From positions 1-26,658 of the forward strand of contig DPDG01000036.1 of the NCBI GenBank assembly GCA_003526375.1: DNA of 26,658 bases, given 5' to 3'. The position numbers and the translations under genes are program-made. Source of the stretch: Lentisphaeria bacterium. Its GTDB lineage: Bacteria; Verrucomicrobiota; Lentisphaeria; Victivallales; UBA1829. This document shows, in pieces, positions 1 to 8,993 of the stretch. A model generated the notes under the pieces. It did no database searches, was not told where the DNA came from, and was given only the letters and a program-made list of their open reading frames with translations. The first letter of the stretch is position 1, and every line of letters starts with the position of its first letter.

Positions 1-240
1 GGTATCCTCAATTGTCAAGGGGGGGAAAACAGAAAAAATCGAATTTTTTTCGGAAAACAGGAGGCTGAAGAACGGAAAATACCCGGAAAAAAGATGATTT
101 TTCCATTCTCTCCTGACGCCTGTCCGGATCGGCAGCACATGTCCTTTTCCAGCAATCGCAATCCTGCTGCAGGAAGAAAATTCAACGGTCCCTATCGTTA
201 CGCCGTTCTCCGGGAAAACAGACAGAGAAAACAATACCTT
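1..240. other. Non-coding stretch downstream of the AraC gene
   Basis: No convincing gene is seen here. The stretch is A-rich and lies after the stop of the minus-strand AraC-family regulator. A short A/T-rich inverted repeat at 85-104 (GGAAAAA paired with TTTTTCC, 6-nt loop) could act as a weak terminator for that gene, but its stem is too AT-rich to call. A perfect TTGACA hexamer reads on the minus strand at 13-18, but any matching -10 box would lie outside the window. Confidence 0.4.
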
Positions 241-1116
241 TCAGCGGGTATTGATCCAGAACCGGTAATTCTGCGGGGAACGCTTATAGGCCTGACGAAA
301 AATTTTACAGAAATAGCTGACAGTATTGAACCCGCTCATCTGTGCGATTTCTTTCACCGGGAAATTGGTGTTCAGCAGCAACTTCGCCGCAACTTCCAGA
401 CGGAATTTACGAATGTATCCGGCAGGGGCACACCCGAATGTCTTCCTGAAATGCCTGCGCAATGAACTCTCCGACATGGAAGTAAGATGCGTCAGATCCG
501 AAAGATTGATATTTGCGGCATAATTTTCATTGAGGAAACTGCTGATCCGGGACATATCAAGCGGCTGTTCCTGCCGGAACATTTCATTTTCTTTCACGGC
601 AATGTCGCACAGCATGGAGATGATTGCCATGAACAATCCATATTTGCCGCCGATTCTGCCGGGAGCTTTCGATTTCTGCTGCCGGACAAATAAATTCAGC
701 AGCGCCGTAAAATCTTTCTGCTGCCGGGGGTCCAGACGCAGGCGCGGATAATATCCCGCGTTTTCCCAGAAGGAATTGTCCCGGGAAAACAGTTTCTTAT
801 ATCCGGGATGCCGGTAAAGTTCCAGCAGAGGCACCGGAAGCTGATCCGCAATGAAAAGCAGATTGAATATCTGAAGATTTTCAGCTTTCAGATAACCGTG
901 TATTCCGCCGGGAGGAATCAGCCAGACATCACCGGCGGCGGACTCCTCCCAGCCGGCAGGATCGGAATAATGCAGCACCTTGCCCTTCAGGATAAAAATC
1001 ACTTCCGTAAACTCCTGTTTGTGCGGCGGCATATCAGGCTGAGCATAGAAAAAACCGCGCAGAGGAAAAAATTTGTCTTTGGAAAAAAGTGAATGATTGG
1101 TAAGGGTCAACGCCAT
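241..1116 (-). CDS. AraC-family transcriptional regulator, cupin sensor type
   Basis: The 291-residue protein has the usual two-part AraC layout. An N-terminal cupin-like sensor (roughly residues 30-110) includes the EVIFILKGKVLHY and GDVWLIPPGGIHGY stretches typical of sugar-binding AraC arms. The C-terminal double helix-turn-helix (about 190-288) carries INLSDLTHLTSMSESSLRRHFRKTFG in short segments and the second-helix signature EIAQMSGFNTVSYFCKIFR. The ATG is preceded by AGGAGAGG at good spacing. It diverges from the L-rhamnose isomerase gene, so a rhamnose-responsive activator is the natural inference, in the manner of RhaS/RhaR. The sequence alone does not prove the ligand. A clear promoter (TTGAAA, 16 bp, TATAAT) lies directly upstream. 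Confidence 0.9.
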   Translation of the reverse strand: MALTLTNHSLFSKDKFFPLRGFFYAQPDMPPHKQEFTEVIFILKGKVLHYSDPAGWEESAAGDVWLIPPGGIHGYLKAENLQIFNLLFIADQLPVPLLELYRHPGYKKLFSRDNSFWENAGYYPRLRLDPRQQKDFTALLNLFVRQQKSKAPGRIGGKYGLFMAIISMLCDIAVKENEMFRQEQPLDMSRISSFLNENYAANINLSDLTHLTSMSESSLRRHFRKTFGCAPAGYIRKFRLEVAAKLLLNTNFPVKEIAQMSGFNTVSYFCKIFRQAYKRSPQNYRFWINTR

Positions 1117-1150
1117 AAAACTGCCTCTCCTGTTTCTTTATCCGCCGTTT

Positions 1151-1178
1151 ATTATATTCCGCACTTCGTATTTTTCAA
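1151..1178 (-). promoter_or_regulatory. Promoter of the AraC-family gene
   Basis: On the minus strand a TTGAAA -35 box (1173-1178) is followed after 16 bp by a perfect TATAAT -10 box (1151-1156). Transcription would start near 1144, giving a short leader before the ATG at 1116. Confidence 0.65.
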
Positions 1179-1205
1179 ATATAAAATGAATGATTTGTTA
1201 TATAG

Positions 1206-1251
1206 ATGACGTTTTTATTATATTGCAGAAAATGACGTATCTTACTATATT
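1206..1251 (+). promoter_or_regulatory. rhaA promoter with repeated ATGACGT motif
   Basis: A TTGCAG -35-like box (1223-1228) and a TATATT -10 box (1246-1251) are separated by 17 bp. The heptamer ATGACGT occurs upstream of the -35 box at 1206-1212 and again in the spacer at 1232-1238, 26 bp apart in the same orientation. Direct repeats around a weak -35 box are the usual binding pattern of AraC-type activators, so these are candidate sites for the divergent regulator. The assignment is inference. Confidence 0.45.
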
Positions 1252-1283
1252 AAGCAGTGAATCCAACACGGAAAGGACGGAAA

Positions 1284-2540
1284 ATGAACCGGAAAGAAGA
1301 TGCTTTCAGAGTTGCCTGCGAGATTTACAGGGAATATGGAGTGAATCCTGTCAAAGCCATGGAAAACTTGAAGGAAATTCCTGTTTCCATTCATGCCTGG
1401 CAGGGCGATGACGTGGTCGGTTTTGAAAAGTTTGAATCGGCGCTCACCGGCGGGTGCCAGGTCACGGGCAACTATCCCGGACGTGCCCGCAATGCCGATG
1501 AACTGCGGCAGGATCTGGATACCGCCCTGCGCCTGATTCCCGGAACGAAACGGGTCTGTCTGCAGGGACATCAGGTGGACCGGATGCTGCCGGGCGCGGA
1601 CCGTGACGCATTTACGATTGAAAATTTCTCCGCCTGGCTGGACTGGGCAAAACAGAATCGGCTCGGTTTGGACATTGCCCCCGCGTTTTATTCCCATCCG
1701 AAACTGGATCACGGTTACTCCCTCTCCCATTCCAACCCGGAAATCCGGCAATTCTGGATCAATCACGGCAAAATGATCCGCCGTATTGCAGCGGAATTCG
1801 GAAAAACGCTTGGAACGCCTTCGATCTGCAACTTCTGGGCGCCGGACGGAAGCAAGGACATTCCGGCTGACCGCTTCACTCCCCGCAGGCGTCTTTCGGA
1901 GTCTCTGGACGCCATATTCGAGGAAAAGATCGACGAACGTTATGAAATTGACGCGGTTGAATCCAAACTGTTCGGCATCGGCGTGGAATCCTATACCGTC
2001 GGCTCCAACGACTTTTACATGATGTATGCCGCCCGGCGCGGCAAGATGATCTGCCTGGATTCCGGTCATTTTCATCCGACGGAGTCCATCGCAGACAAGC
2101 TCAGCGCGGTAATCTCGCAACAGGGCAGCATCCTGCTCCATGTCAGCCGCGGAGTCCGCTGGGACAGCGATCATGTAATTGTACTCAACGATGAACTTCT
2201 TTCCATTGCACGGGAAGCTGTTGCATACGGCTATCTCGATAAGATCAGATTCTGCCTGGATTATTTTGATGCCAGCATCAACCGCATTGCGGCGTGGGTC
2301 ATCGGCGCGCGCAATCTGCAAAAGGCATTGCTGATCGCTCTTCTTGAGCCGACTGATCTCCTGAGGAAAGAAGAGAACAGTTTCGATTTTTCCGGCAGGC
2401 TGGCACGGCTGGAACAAATCAAGACTCTTCCCTGGAACAGTGTCTGGAATTACTATTGTGAATCTCAGAATCTGCCGGATGACTATGAATTCATGAAACA
2501 GATCCGGCGGTATGAAACCGATGTTCTCCTGAAACGGTGA
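1284..2540 (+). CDS. rhaA: L-rhamnose isomerase
   Basis: The enzyme converts L-rhamnose to L-rhamnulose, the first step of rhamnose catabolism, in the cytoplasm with divalent metal. The 418-residue protein matches the E. coli enzyme in length and in long conserved blocks: PVSIHAWQGDDVVGFE near residue 33, TGNYPGRARNA near 61, HIDAVESKLFGIG-like EIDAVESKLFGIGVESYTVGSN mid-protein, GHFHPTE, LLHVSRGVRWDSDHV and FDASINRIAAWVIGARN. The start at 1284 is chosen over an in-frame GTG at 1257 because AAAGGACGG sits at proper spacing before it and the protein then begins like the family. No rhamnulokinase or rhamnulose-phosphate aldolase is in the window, so the rest of the pathway must be elsewhere. 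Confidence 0.97.
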   Translation: MNRKEDAFRVACEIYREYGVNPVKAMENLKEIPVSIHAWQGDDVVGFEKFESALTGGCQVTGNYPGRARNADELRQDLDTALRLIPGTKRVCLQGHQVDRMLPGADRDAFTIENFSAWLDWAKQNRLGLDIAPAFYSHPKLDHGYSLSHSNPEIRQFWINHGKMIRRIAAEFGKTLGTPSICNFWAPDGSKDIPADRFTPRRRLSESLDAIFEEKIDERYEIDAVESKLFGIGVESYTVGSNDFYMMYAARRGKMICLDSGHFHPTESIADKLSAVISQQGSILLHVSRGVRWDSDHVIVLNDELLSIAREAVAYGYLDKIRFCLDYFDASINRIAAWVIGARNLQKALLIALLEPTDLLRKEENSFDFSGRLARLEQIKTLPWNSVWNYYCESQNLPDDYEFMKQIRRYETDVLLKR

Positions 2541-2588
2541 CGATATCTCCCTCCCCCCCCGGATTCTGCAGGAAAGGACAAGCAGCAT

Positions 2589-5500
2589 TCAGTTCACTGC
2601 CGCATGAATACGGGCGGGCAAATCTCCGAATTTGAAATCTGCTTCCACCCAATAGAAAAAAGGAGCCTCCGCCGGCAATGCAAGGCGAAAGGGAATTTCA
2701 GAACTTTTCCCGGAAACAAGATCCGGAGTGGCACAACGGATCACGCCGGGCGTGTGCCGCTGGGGCAGCCTCACGGTCAGACGAAGATTCGAAAGCGTTT
2801 TTCCGGAATGGTTTGCCAGGCGGAAACAGAGTTTTCCGTTTTGAATCGCAAGACCGGCGAAAATGCCGGGGAACTTCTTCAGCGCCGCAAGATACTCCGG
2901 CTCGTTCCCGTCGTTGGCAGCAAGCTCGATTTTCTGCGGAAGCGTTTCCGTATGCGCCAGCTCAACGGGAGCATGACCACGAACTTCAAGAAAAAGCGGT
3001 ACGGATGCTCCAAGCTCCGACGGAAGGTAGCGGATTATTTCCCATTCCGCGCACTTCCCGTTTACAACTGTTTTTCTGATGCGGACATGATTCGCCTCAT
3101 AACGATATGCGGCGTATTCATTCTGCGTGCAATACCACCATCGGGGATTGCCGGAATATTTGGCAAAACCTTTTTCCAACTCTTCCCAGTCCTCTCCTTT
3201 CTGCCATGCATGAACTCCCATTGTGATATTCGGCTGTGACCTCAGGCGGGGATTTTTCAACGCCTGTTCGATTCCCCGATCAAAATTCTCCAGCGTTGTA
3301 TTTCTGTCTCCGGGCGAAAAGGCTATCACGGTTGAAAAATCAGTCTCGCGCAGCCCTTGGGCGGAAGCAACAAAATTCGCATAGACGCTGTGCAGAATTC
3401 CGCAGCGCAGAAGAACCTCGGCAATATCGCGTCCGATCTCCGGTTTCCCGGAAACAGCAAAACGCCCGAATGCAAACGCATGGGAGTTCACGGGCAGATC
3501 GGATGCAGCCTCCAGTTCCGCACGGTTCATCGCAATTTCACGGAAACGCAGCCGCGGAGGAATCTCGGTCAATTTCCGGTGCCACATACCGTGTGTCCCA
3601 AGCCTGAAACCGCCTTCCGTCAAATGTCTGATATAATCCCGGCGCCACGAGGCCTCATATTTGCCATAACGAAGATTCTGTAGATAGAAATTCCCTTTGA
3701 TTCCGTATTTCGCCATCAGAGAACGCATCCTCAGATGTGCTTCGCAGATGTCATCCCAGCGCGCGGAAAATGCCACCGTCTTCCCATACGGCAGAGGCAT
3801 GATTTTCATCTGCGCATTCTTTGCCGCCTCCGCAGTCGGAAAATCCAGTTTCACCTTCTGCACATAGGTACGCAGCCCGGACGGATTTTCCGCAGGCCGG
3901 AGCATCGGGAGAACCGGAGCCGCAACCGTTTTCCCTGTTGCAAGTCCGCCTCCGGTTGCGGGAAACAGAAAATCCCAGATATCCGTGACGGGTTCACCGT
4001 TTTTATCCAGCAGAAAACGGACCACATCCAGCCAGTGATTGCCGGATGTCGCCAATGTCGAGTCACCGAACGGCTGCGCGGCAAAGAAAATAACTTCGCC
4101 TTTTCCGACTTTGTGCCGGAATCCCGCAGGCGAACCGTCAGGATAATGCACCGTAACCTCTGCTCCTTCGGGAACTGACAGGGTACGCGCCAGGATTTTA
4201 CCACTGAATTCATTATCTACATGATTCAGAGGCATGAGCGGCAACAGTGTTCCATGTGACAGCCCGAATGCACGATTCACGACGGTAATGAAGGAGGCGG
4301 AAACCGGTCTGCCCGTTCCCTCTCCGATCAGTTTCCTGCGATACGGAGAAAGATCCGCATCATCGGGAGCATAACGTAGAAAATCGGGATCGAACACGAC
4401 CAGAGTCCCCCCATTTTCCACATAATCCGCAAGTTTTGCGGCAGTATCGCGGTCGGCATAATGGGCGCGGGTTACGAACAAAAGCCTATAGTTGTCCAGC
4501 GTATCCGTCCCCTGCGCCAGAGAGGAATCCGCAAGGAAACTGAAGTTGCGTTTCAGGCGCTCCCCCATCATCGTGTAAAGCGTGTACCATGCGTGCTGCC
4601 CCTTGTCCTGATCGGCAATCATGGAAGGATAGGAAACAAAAATTGCCGTCGAAGTTTTCTTCGGCAGTTTCAAACGGTTCATACGGCGTGCCAACCCGTT
4701 GACGCGGAGCATTTCACGGTAGGCATCCGGGCATGTGTAACGGAAAGGCCCCGCGGTATACCAGAACAGCATTTCCGCTCCATTCTTCAACGCCTGTGCC
4801 GCCCACTCCCGAATCCGTTCCGGCGTAGGCTCCATGCCGCAGTAAATGAATCCCTGCGGCATGGTTGCGACAGGCTTCTTTGAAAGTTCCTTGAGGTATT
4901 TCGTGGCAAAACCGGTATGGTAAAGCGCACGCTCTTTTCCGAAATGCGAGAGCGTCGCGGTAGGATACGGGTCGGATGAAGTGATGTCCGTAAAACGGGT
5001 CAGCTGCGGCACATCGATGTAATTCAACCCGTACATATAACAGAAATTATAAGTCATGACCGGCACCCCCGGCAGAATCTTATGGAAAAACTCAAAGTCT
5101 TTCGCCGCTTCCTGAGCGGCTCTGCCGTTCCACCAGCGAACCGTTGCAATACGGGAGCGTTCTGCCGCGCGGCGATCGGGGGGACGCGGGCCGGCAAAGT
5201 CGAAGAGCCCATATTTCCCCGCGCCGAACTTCTCCCTGATCTCCTGATCGACCGCATCCAGTGCCCGGCTTTCGGGGTTTGCTGTCCGGCTGAAATTCGC
5301 AAATGTGGCATATCCCATCGGCTCATCATAAACAAGAACCAGTTCGAGAAGCCCTTTCAACGCTTTACCATCCCTCCGAATCGCATCTCCGGCGACATCG
5401 CGTATCAGCTGACGATAAGCCGGATCAATCGAATCGACATTGCGCGTATTGCCGGCTTCCGCCTTGAAATACTGCGCCGTTCCACGCTTGATCACTTCGG

Positions 5501-6983
5501 CGCGGTGCCATGAACTGTTCGCACAATACCAAGTCTTCGTGCCGTAACGTTCGAAATTGCGCCGGACAGCGGGAATTCCTCCGAGCTCCTGAAGCCACGG
5601 ATAAGCCGCCGTGAACATGCCGGCTTCTCCGATTTCGCGGGAATATTTCTCATACAGTTTCTTCGGATCGGGATGTGCTTTGCGGTAAGCCGCCGGATAA
5701 GAACTCAGCCGCGCGCCATGCCCCCAGCTTCCCACAATATACCCCCCCGGACAATCGCTCTGAAGTTCCTTGAACTTCGTATTCATCCGCTCAATCTTCA
5801 AGGGGTCACGGTCATGCACCTCCATATAACGCCTGATCGTTCCATTGTCTTTTCCCAGACGCAGTAACGCATATTTGCGGAAATTGCCGAAGTTCTCCCC
5901 GCTTCTCTGCCAGTGGCTGTTCTCCCGTTCCCCTGCGTAGCGTTCACGTGCAAAATTAACAGAAAGTTCCTCCGGCACGGTTTTCAGTCCAAGGGTGGAC
6001 CACGGAATGCGGAATGTGCTGCTCCACATTTCTTTGCCGCGTGCCGCTCCGCACGTCCACCCGGAATCGTTCCATGCCGCTTTTGCCACAAAAGGATTGC
6101 CGAGTTCAGAAAGAAAACGTTCCGCATCCGCGCAGTTTCCCACGGAATTGATCATGAATTGAAAACAGCGTCCCTCTTTCGTTGCAATGAAAAGTTCATT
6201 GCAATCGTCCTGATAAACAGGTGCATCCCGCTTCGTCTGCGTCGTTTTCAGGGCAGCCATTGCCGGTTCCCTGTTGATGAAACCGACATAAAGCGCCTCG
6301 TTGTCATAAGCCAGCCTCACATCCGTTTCCGCATTCGGCAGAGATGCCTTCCCGATGATTTCATTACGGTAGAAGCGGTTCAGTTCCGCCGTATCCTTCC
6401 ATGCAGCGGCATTTCCGTCAACTGAAAGCCCCCCGTTTTTCGGTACTTTTACAACGTCTGCAACGGGCGAGAGAGATAGTTCATCAAACCAGTAAGTTCC
6501 GGGAATTCCGCTTAAAAAAATGCTGAATTGCCCCGCCTGCGTTTTAACGCCGGTCGTGAACTCCGTCTTGAAAGTTTCCCACCGGTCTGCGGAAACGAAT
6601 GGAAGCGTGAGATTCAGGGTTCCGGCAGAACCGTTCCGCCCGTTCGCGGCATCACGGAAGAATACCGTCAGCTTCGGCGGCTGATGCACAACGGCAACTT
6701 TGTCCCGGCGGTATTTCAGAGATAGCAGATATGTCGTCTCCGGCTTCAGTGGGACTATACAAAAGACAACTGCCTTTCCCTGCGGTTTCACAATCACGCG
6801 CGCCGATTCCGGCGGACTCGTAAAAATATTCTTATCACGCCGGAACTGTCCGGAAAAAGCGGTTGTGGGCCATACGCGCCAGCGATTCTGCTCCCGCGTC
6901 ATTTCGCCGTCTCCGAACAGATTATCCGCCGTCATGGAGTTTACCAGTAAACTGCAAACTAGAAATATCAATAAGTGTTTCAT
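2589..6983 (-). CDS. Giant secreted glycosidase-like / polysaccharide deacetylase fusion
   Basis: This 1464-residue protein starts with a signal peptide (MKHLLIFLVCSLLVNSMTA). Roughly in order: a beta-sandwich carbohydrate-binding-like region (20-175); a family 9-like binding region (about 180-385, DVRLAYDNEALYVGF, then DDCNELFIA); a glycosidase-like alpha/beta barrel (about 410-770, with LVLVYDEP near 553); a GATase-like domain of the kind found in GH42 beta-galactosidases (about 775-985, ending YVENGGTLVVFDPDF then FFAAQPFGDS); and a NodB-type deacetylase domain (about 1065-1260). The last keeps the metal-site signatures, with RWDD near 1076 and H-x3-H in GTHGMWH near 1130. A C-terminal beta-rich tail follows. 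It is the last gene after the GntR regulator and pseudopilin. Substrate is unknown; an acetylated extracellular polysaccharide is plausible. The barrel is only loosely recognised, so its catalytic residues are not assigned. Confidence 0.8.
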   Translation of the reverse strand: MKHLLIFLVCSLLVNSMTADNLFGDGEMTREQNRWRVWPTTAFSGQFRRDKNIFTSPPESARVIVKPQGKAVVFCIVPLKPETTYLLSLKYRRDKVAVVHQPPKLTVFFRDAANGRNGSAGTLNLTLPFVSADRWETFKTEFTTGVKTQAGQFSIFLSGIPGTYWFDELSLSPVADVVKVPKNGGLSVDGNAAAWKDTAELNRFYRNEIIGKASLPNAETDVRLAYDNEALYVGFINREPAMAALKTTQTKRDAPVYQDDCNELFIATKEGRCFQFMINSVGNCADAERFLSELGNPFVAKAAWNDSGWTCGAARGKEMWSSTFRIPWSTLGLKTVPEELSVNFARERYAGERENSHWQRSGENFGNFRKYALLRLGKDNGTIRRYMEVHDRDPLKIERMNTKFKELQSDCPGGYIVGSWGHGARLSSYPAAYRKAHPDPKKLYEKYSREIGEAGMFTAAYPWLQELGGIPAVRRNFERYGTKTWYCANSSWHRAEVIKRGTAQYFKAEAGNTRNVDSIDPAYRQLIRDVAGDAIRRDGKALKGLLELVLVYDEPMGYATFANFSRTANPESRALDAVDQEIREKFGAGKYGLFDFAGPRPPDRRAAERSRIATVRWWNGRAAQEAAKDFEFFHKILPGVPVMTYNFCYMYGLNYIDVPQLTRFTDITSSDPYPTATLSHFGKERALYHTGFATKYLKELSKKPVATMPQGFIYCGMEPTPERIREWAAQALKNGAEMLFWYTAGPFRYTCPDAYREMLRVNGLARRMNRLKLPKKTSTAIFVSYPSMIADQDKGQHAWYTLYTMMGERLKRNFSFLADSSLAQGTDTLDNYRLLFVTRAHYADRDTAAKLADYVENGGTLVVFDPDFLRYAPDDADLSPYRRKLIGEGTGRPVSASFITVVNRAFGLSHGTLLPLMPLNHVDNEFSGKILARTLSVPEGAEVTVHYPDGSPAGFRHKVGKGEVIFFAAQPFGDSTLATSGNHWLDVVRFLLDKNGEPVTDIWDFLFPATGGGLATGKTVAAPVLPMLRPAENPSGLRTYVQKVKLDFPTAEAAKNAQMKIMPLPYGKTVAFSARWDDICEAHLRMRSLMAKYGIKGNFYLQNLRYGKYEASWRRDYIRHLTEGGFRLGTHGMWHRKLTEIPPRLRFREIAMNRAELEAASDLPVNSHAFAFGRFAVSGKPEIGRDIAEVLLRCGILHSVYANFVASAQGLRETDFSTVIAFSPGDRNTTLENFDRGIEQALKNPRLRSQPNITMGVHAWQKGEDWEELEKGFAKYSGNPRWWYCTQNEYAAYRYEANHVRIRKTVVNGKCAEWEIIRYLPSELGASVPLFLEVRGHAPVELAHTETLPQKIELAANDGNEPEYLAALKKFPGIFAGLAIQNGKLCFRLANHSGKTLSNLRLTVRLPQRHTPGVIRCATPDLVSGKSSEIPFRLALPAEAPFFYWVEADFKFGDLPARIHAAVN

Positions 6984-7009
6984 ACAGAAATCTTCCTTTT
7001 ATATTGCAT

Positions 7010-7843
7010 TCAACGCGGATAACCGACATCTTCATCAAGTATACGGCGCCGCTGTTCTTTATTATCATACGCAGAACTCTGTTTGATCTGATTCCACGTG
7101 ATGGTTTTGGTCCGCCCACTCATCATCAAAGCATTGATACTTCGGTCATTATGAACAGGGAGCTTGACTGTTCCGCTACTGTCGTAAGCAAAATAATCAT
7201 AATAAATCACGAGATTCACCTGCTGTCCCACCATACGGGCACGCAAAGTATTCTTATCGACAACGGAGTGCCACGCCATATAATAACTAATATAATCGCC
7301 ACCATAATAAGTATTATTGTCAGAGGGACATCTAAAAATTTTCATTCCTTCACTGAACATGCCCGGCTGGCGCGGAGATATCGTATTCACATACAATGTC
7401 ATATTCGGAGTGCGTGACGCATTGGCATTATGGGAATAATTGCCGTAACAATATGTTCTGTCCACCCGGTAAGGAATCCATGAATTATAATCGTCCGCAT
7501 AGATATTGACAAAGGTGCCCAGATTTCTTAAATTATTGAGACATGCCGTATTACGCGCCTTCCCGCGCGCCTGCCCCAATACAGGCAGAAGCATTGCCGC
7601 AAGAATGGCGATGATCGAAATAACGATAAGAAGCTCGATCAGTGTGAAAATCTTCATCTTCACGCTAGAAGAAGTTGATGAGCCGAGATCATGTGCAATT
7701 CCCATTTTACACCGTGATTCATGATTTGCCGCAGATACCGGAAACCATGCCTCTGCAAATGCCTTCCACTTTTCAAGATACAGCACTTTCCCCTCTTTGA
7801 AATTTCCCTTTTCCATTCTGAACTTCAATATCAGCCGTTTCAT
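7010..7843 (-). CDS. Pseudopilin (FTLIELL, H-X9-DG class) with long leader
   Basis: A type IV pilin-like N-terminus, FTLIELLIVISIIAILAAML, begins near residue 66, followed by a globular domain rich in Tyr and Asn. Prepilin peptidase would cut just before the Phe, leaving the hydrophobic helix for membrane insertion. The C-terminal H-X9-DG motif is degenerate (HNDRSINALMMSG: one extra residue, Ser for Asp). The start at 7843 has a strong TGGAGGA ribosome site and gives a leader of about 65 residues, far longer than the usual 5-10. An internal ATG at 7657 would give a normal leader but has no good ribosome site. It lies 31 bp after the GntR gene and 26 bp before the giant secreted enzyme, so all three are probably co-transcribed. 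The role is unknown; association with type II-like secretion or surface display is inferred. Confidence 0.85.
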   Translation of the reverse strand: MKRLILKFRMEKGNFKEGKVLYLEKWKAFAEAWFPVSAANHESRCKMGIAHDLGSSTSSSVKMKIFTLIELLIVISIIAILAAMLLPVLGQARGKARNTACLNNLRNLGTFVNIYADDYNSWIPYRVDRTYCYGNYSHNANASRTPNMTLYVNTISPRQPGMFSEGMKIFRCPSDNNTYYGGDYISYYMAWHSVVDKNTLRARMVGQQVNLVIYYDYFAYDSSGTVKLPVHNDRSINALMMSGRTKTITWNQIKQSSAYDNKEQRRRILDEDVGYPR

Positions 7844-7874
7844 ATTTTCCTCCAGTTGATTGTGATTCTATTTC

Positions 7875-8978
7875 TTATAACGTTTCATGCAGACTCATGT
7901 CCGGCTCCGGCATGAAATGTCCCGGCGGCAGGGAAGCATAGGCAATGCGCGTCAGCAGCTTCTCAACAGCCAGTCTGCCGATCGCCTCCGGATTGGAGCG
8001 CAATGCAGCCGGCTGCGGCGAGAGCGTCCTGTGATAACCGAAATCCAGAGCAGAAAGCAACCCGATCTTTTTCCCAAGCTCAAAACCTCGCTTTTTCAGA
8101 TGGTGGGCAGCACACTCACAACTGGAACCGGCCTCGGCAATTACCAGCACACGCCGCGCATCCGGCAAAATCCGGTCCAGAGCCGCATCCATTTTTCGCG
8201 CCGTCTCCTCCCACGAGACAATACAGCAGTCCTGAATGAAAGATGTTCGTTCCTTACATGCGGGATGGCTCTCCAAATACTCCAGGAAACTTCGCTGAAG
8301 TTCAATGCAGTTATAAAGAGAGTTGCCGCTACACAGATAAAGAAACGTATCATATCCCATTCTGACGGTAAGATCCATGCCGTTCCACATATTCTGCCGG
8401 TTGGGGGGACCGACGGAATCAATCGGCAAAGCAGTCCGGCGATTAACAAGCAGCATAGGTTTACTAGTAAGCTTTCGTAAATTCTCAATCATCGCATCCG
8501 GAATCCGTTCATCAATCAGAAGACCGTCAACCTGTCCGGCAAACGCAATCATCTCCGGTTCGATCTGCTGAACCGCATTCTCTGTTGCCGGCCACTGATT
8601 CAGCACGGAAAGAGAATGCAGGTTCAACCAGTGAATCCTGCGGCTGGCACACTCAAGCTGAACTCCGAGATTGATCCGGTTGAAGAAATTGTCCGTTTCC
8701 GTCTCAGGTCTCAACGGGCGGAGAAAACAACCGATCACGCCATGCTCAAGTGTCATATTTCTAGGCTGTTGCATATTTCTGACAAAATACCCCTGCCCTT
8801 TTTTCATCTGAATATATTTCTGTTCGGTCAGTTCCGTATATGCCCGGAGCACCGTAATATGACTGACCTGATAATGCTTGCGCAATTCACTGACGGACGG
8901 AATCTTGTCTCCGGCTTTCATCTCCCGACTGTCGATTGCTTTTTTAATATCCTGCGCTATTTGTTGGTAGATAGTCAT
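7875..8978 (-). CDS. GntR-type regulator with LacI-like effector domain
   Basis: The 367-residue protein begins with a GntR winged helix (IYQQIAQDIKKAI, GDKIPSVSELRKHYQVSHITV, GYFV; residues about 3-67). A periplasmic-binding-protein fold follows, as in LacI/AraR, including QVDGLLIDERIP and the C-terminal EAIGRLAVEKLL. AraR-like chimeras of this kind bind a sugar and release DNA. The start at 8978 (ATG, AAAAGG ribosome site about 7 bp upstream) is preferred over an in-frame TTG at 8993. It heads the operon with the pseudopilin and secreted enzyme. Its own promoter overlaps two TTAC-N2-GTAA dyads, which argues for autoregulation. Confidence 0.9.
   Translation of the reverse strand: MTIYQQIAQDIKKAIDSREMKAGDKIPSVSELRKHYQVSHITVLRAYTELTEQKYIQMKKGQGYFVRNMQQPRNMTLEHGVIGCFLRPLRPETETDNFFNRINLGVQLECASRRIHWLNLHSLSVLNQWPATENAVQQIEPEMIAFAGQVDGLLIDERIPDAMIENLRKLTSKPMLLVNRRTALPIDSVGPPNRQNMWNGMDLTVRMGYDTFLYLCSGNSLYNCIELQRSFLEYLESHPACKERTSFIQDCCIVSWEETARKMDAALDRILPDARRVLVIAEAGSSCECAAHHLKKRGFELGKKIGLLSALDFGYHRTLSPQPAALRSNPEAIGRLAVEKLLTRIAYASLPPGHFMPEPDMSLHETL
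8461..8470. promoter_or_regulatory. Possible auxiliary GntR operator inside the gene
   Basis: A perfect palindrome TTACTAGTAA, of the same TTAC-N2-GTAA form as the two promoter sites, lies inside the regulator's own coding sequence about 540 bp downstream of them. It could be an auxiliary operator for looping, or chance. Confidence 0.25.
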
Positions 8979-8993
8979 GAAAGACCTTTTCAA

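Noticed and set aside
13..18. Perfect TTGACA on the minus strand near the window edge
   Set aside because: The matching -10 region would be outside the window, so it cannot be judged.
2553..2560. Run of eight C residues between rhaA and the giant secreted gene
   Set aside because: A homopolymer in a short convergent gap with no linked motif; no phase-variation target is evident because it is outside both coding regions.
1245..2588. Long open frame on the minus strand opposite rhaA (447 codons)
   Set aside because: It lies entirely opposite a certain L-rhamnose isomerase gene and its translation resembles no family; it is a by-product of codon bias.
7010..7417. Plus-strand frames overlapping the first pseudopilin gene
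   Set aside because: They are antisense to a gene with a clear prepilin motif and strong ribosome site.
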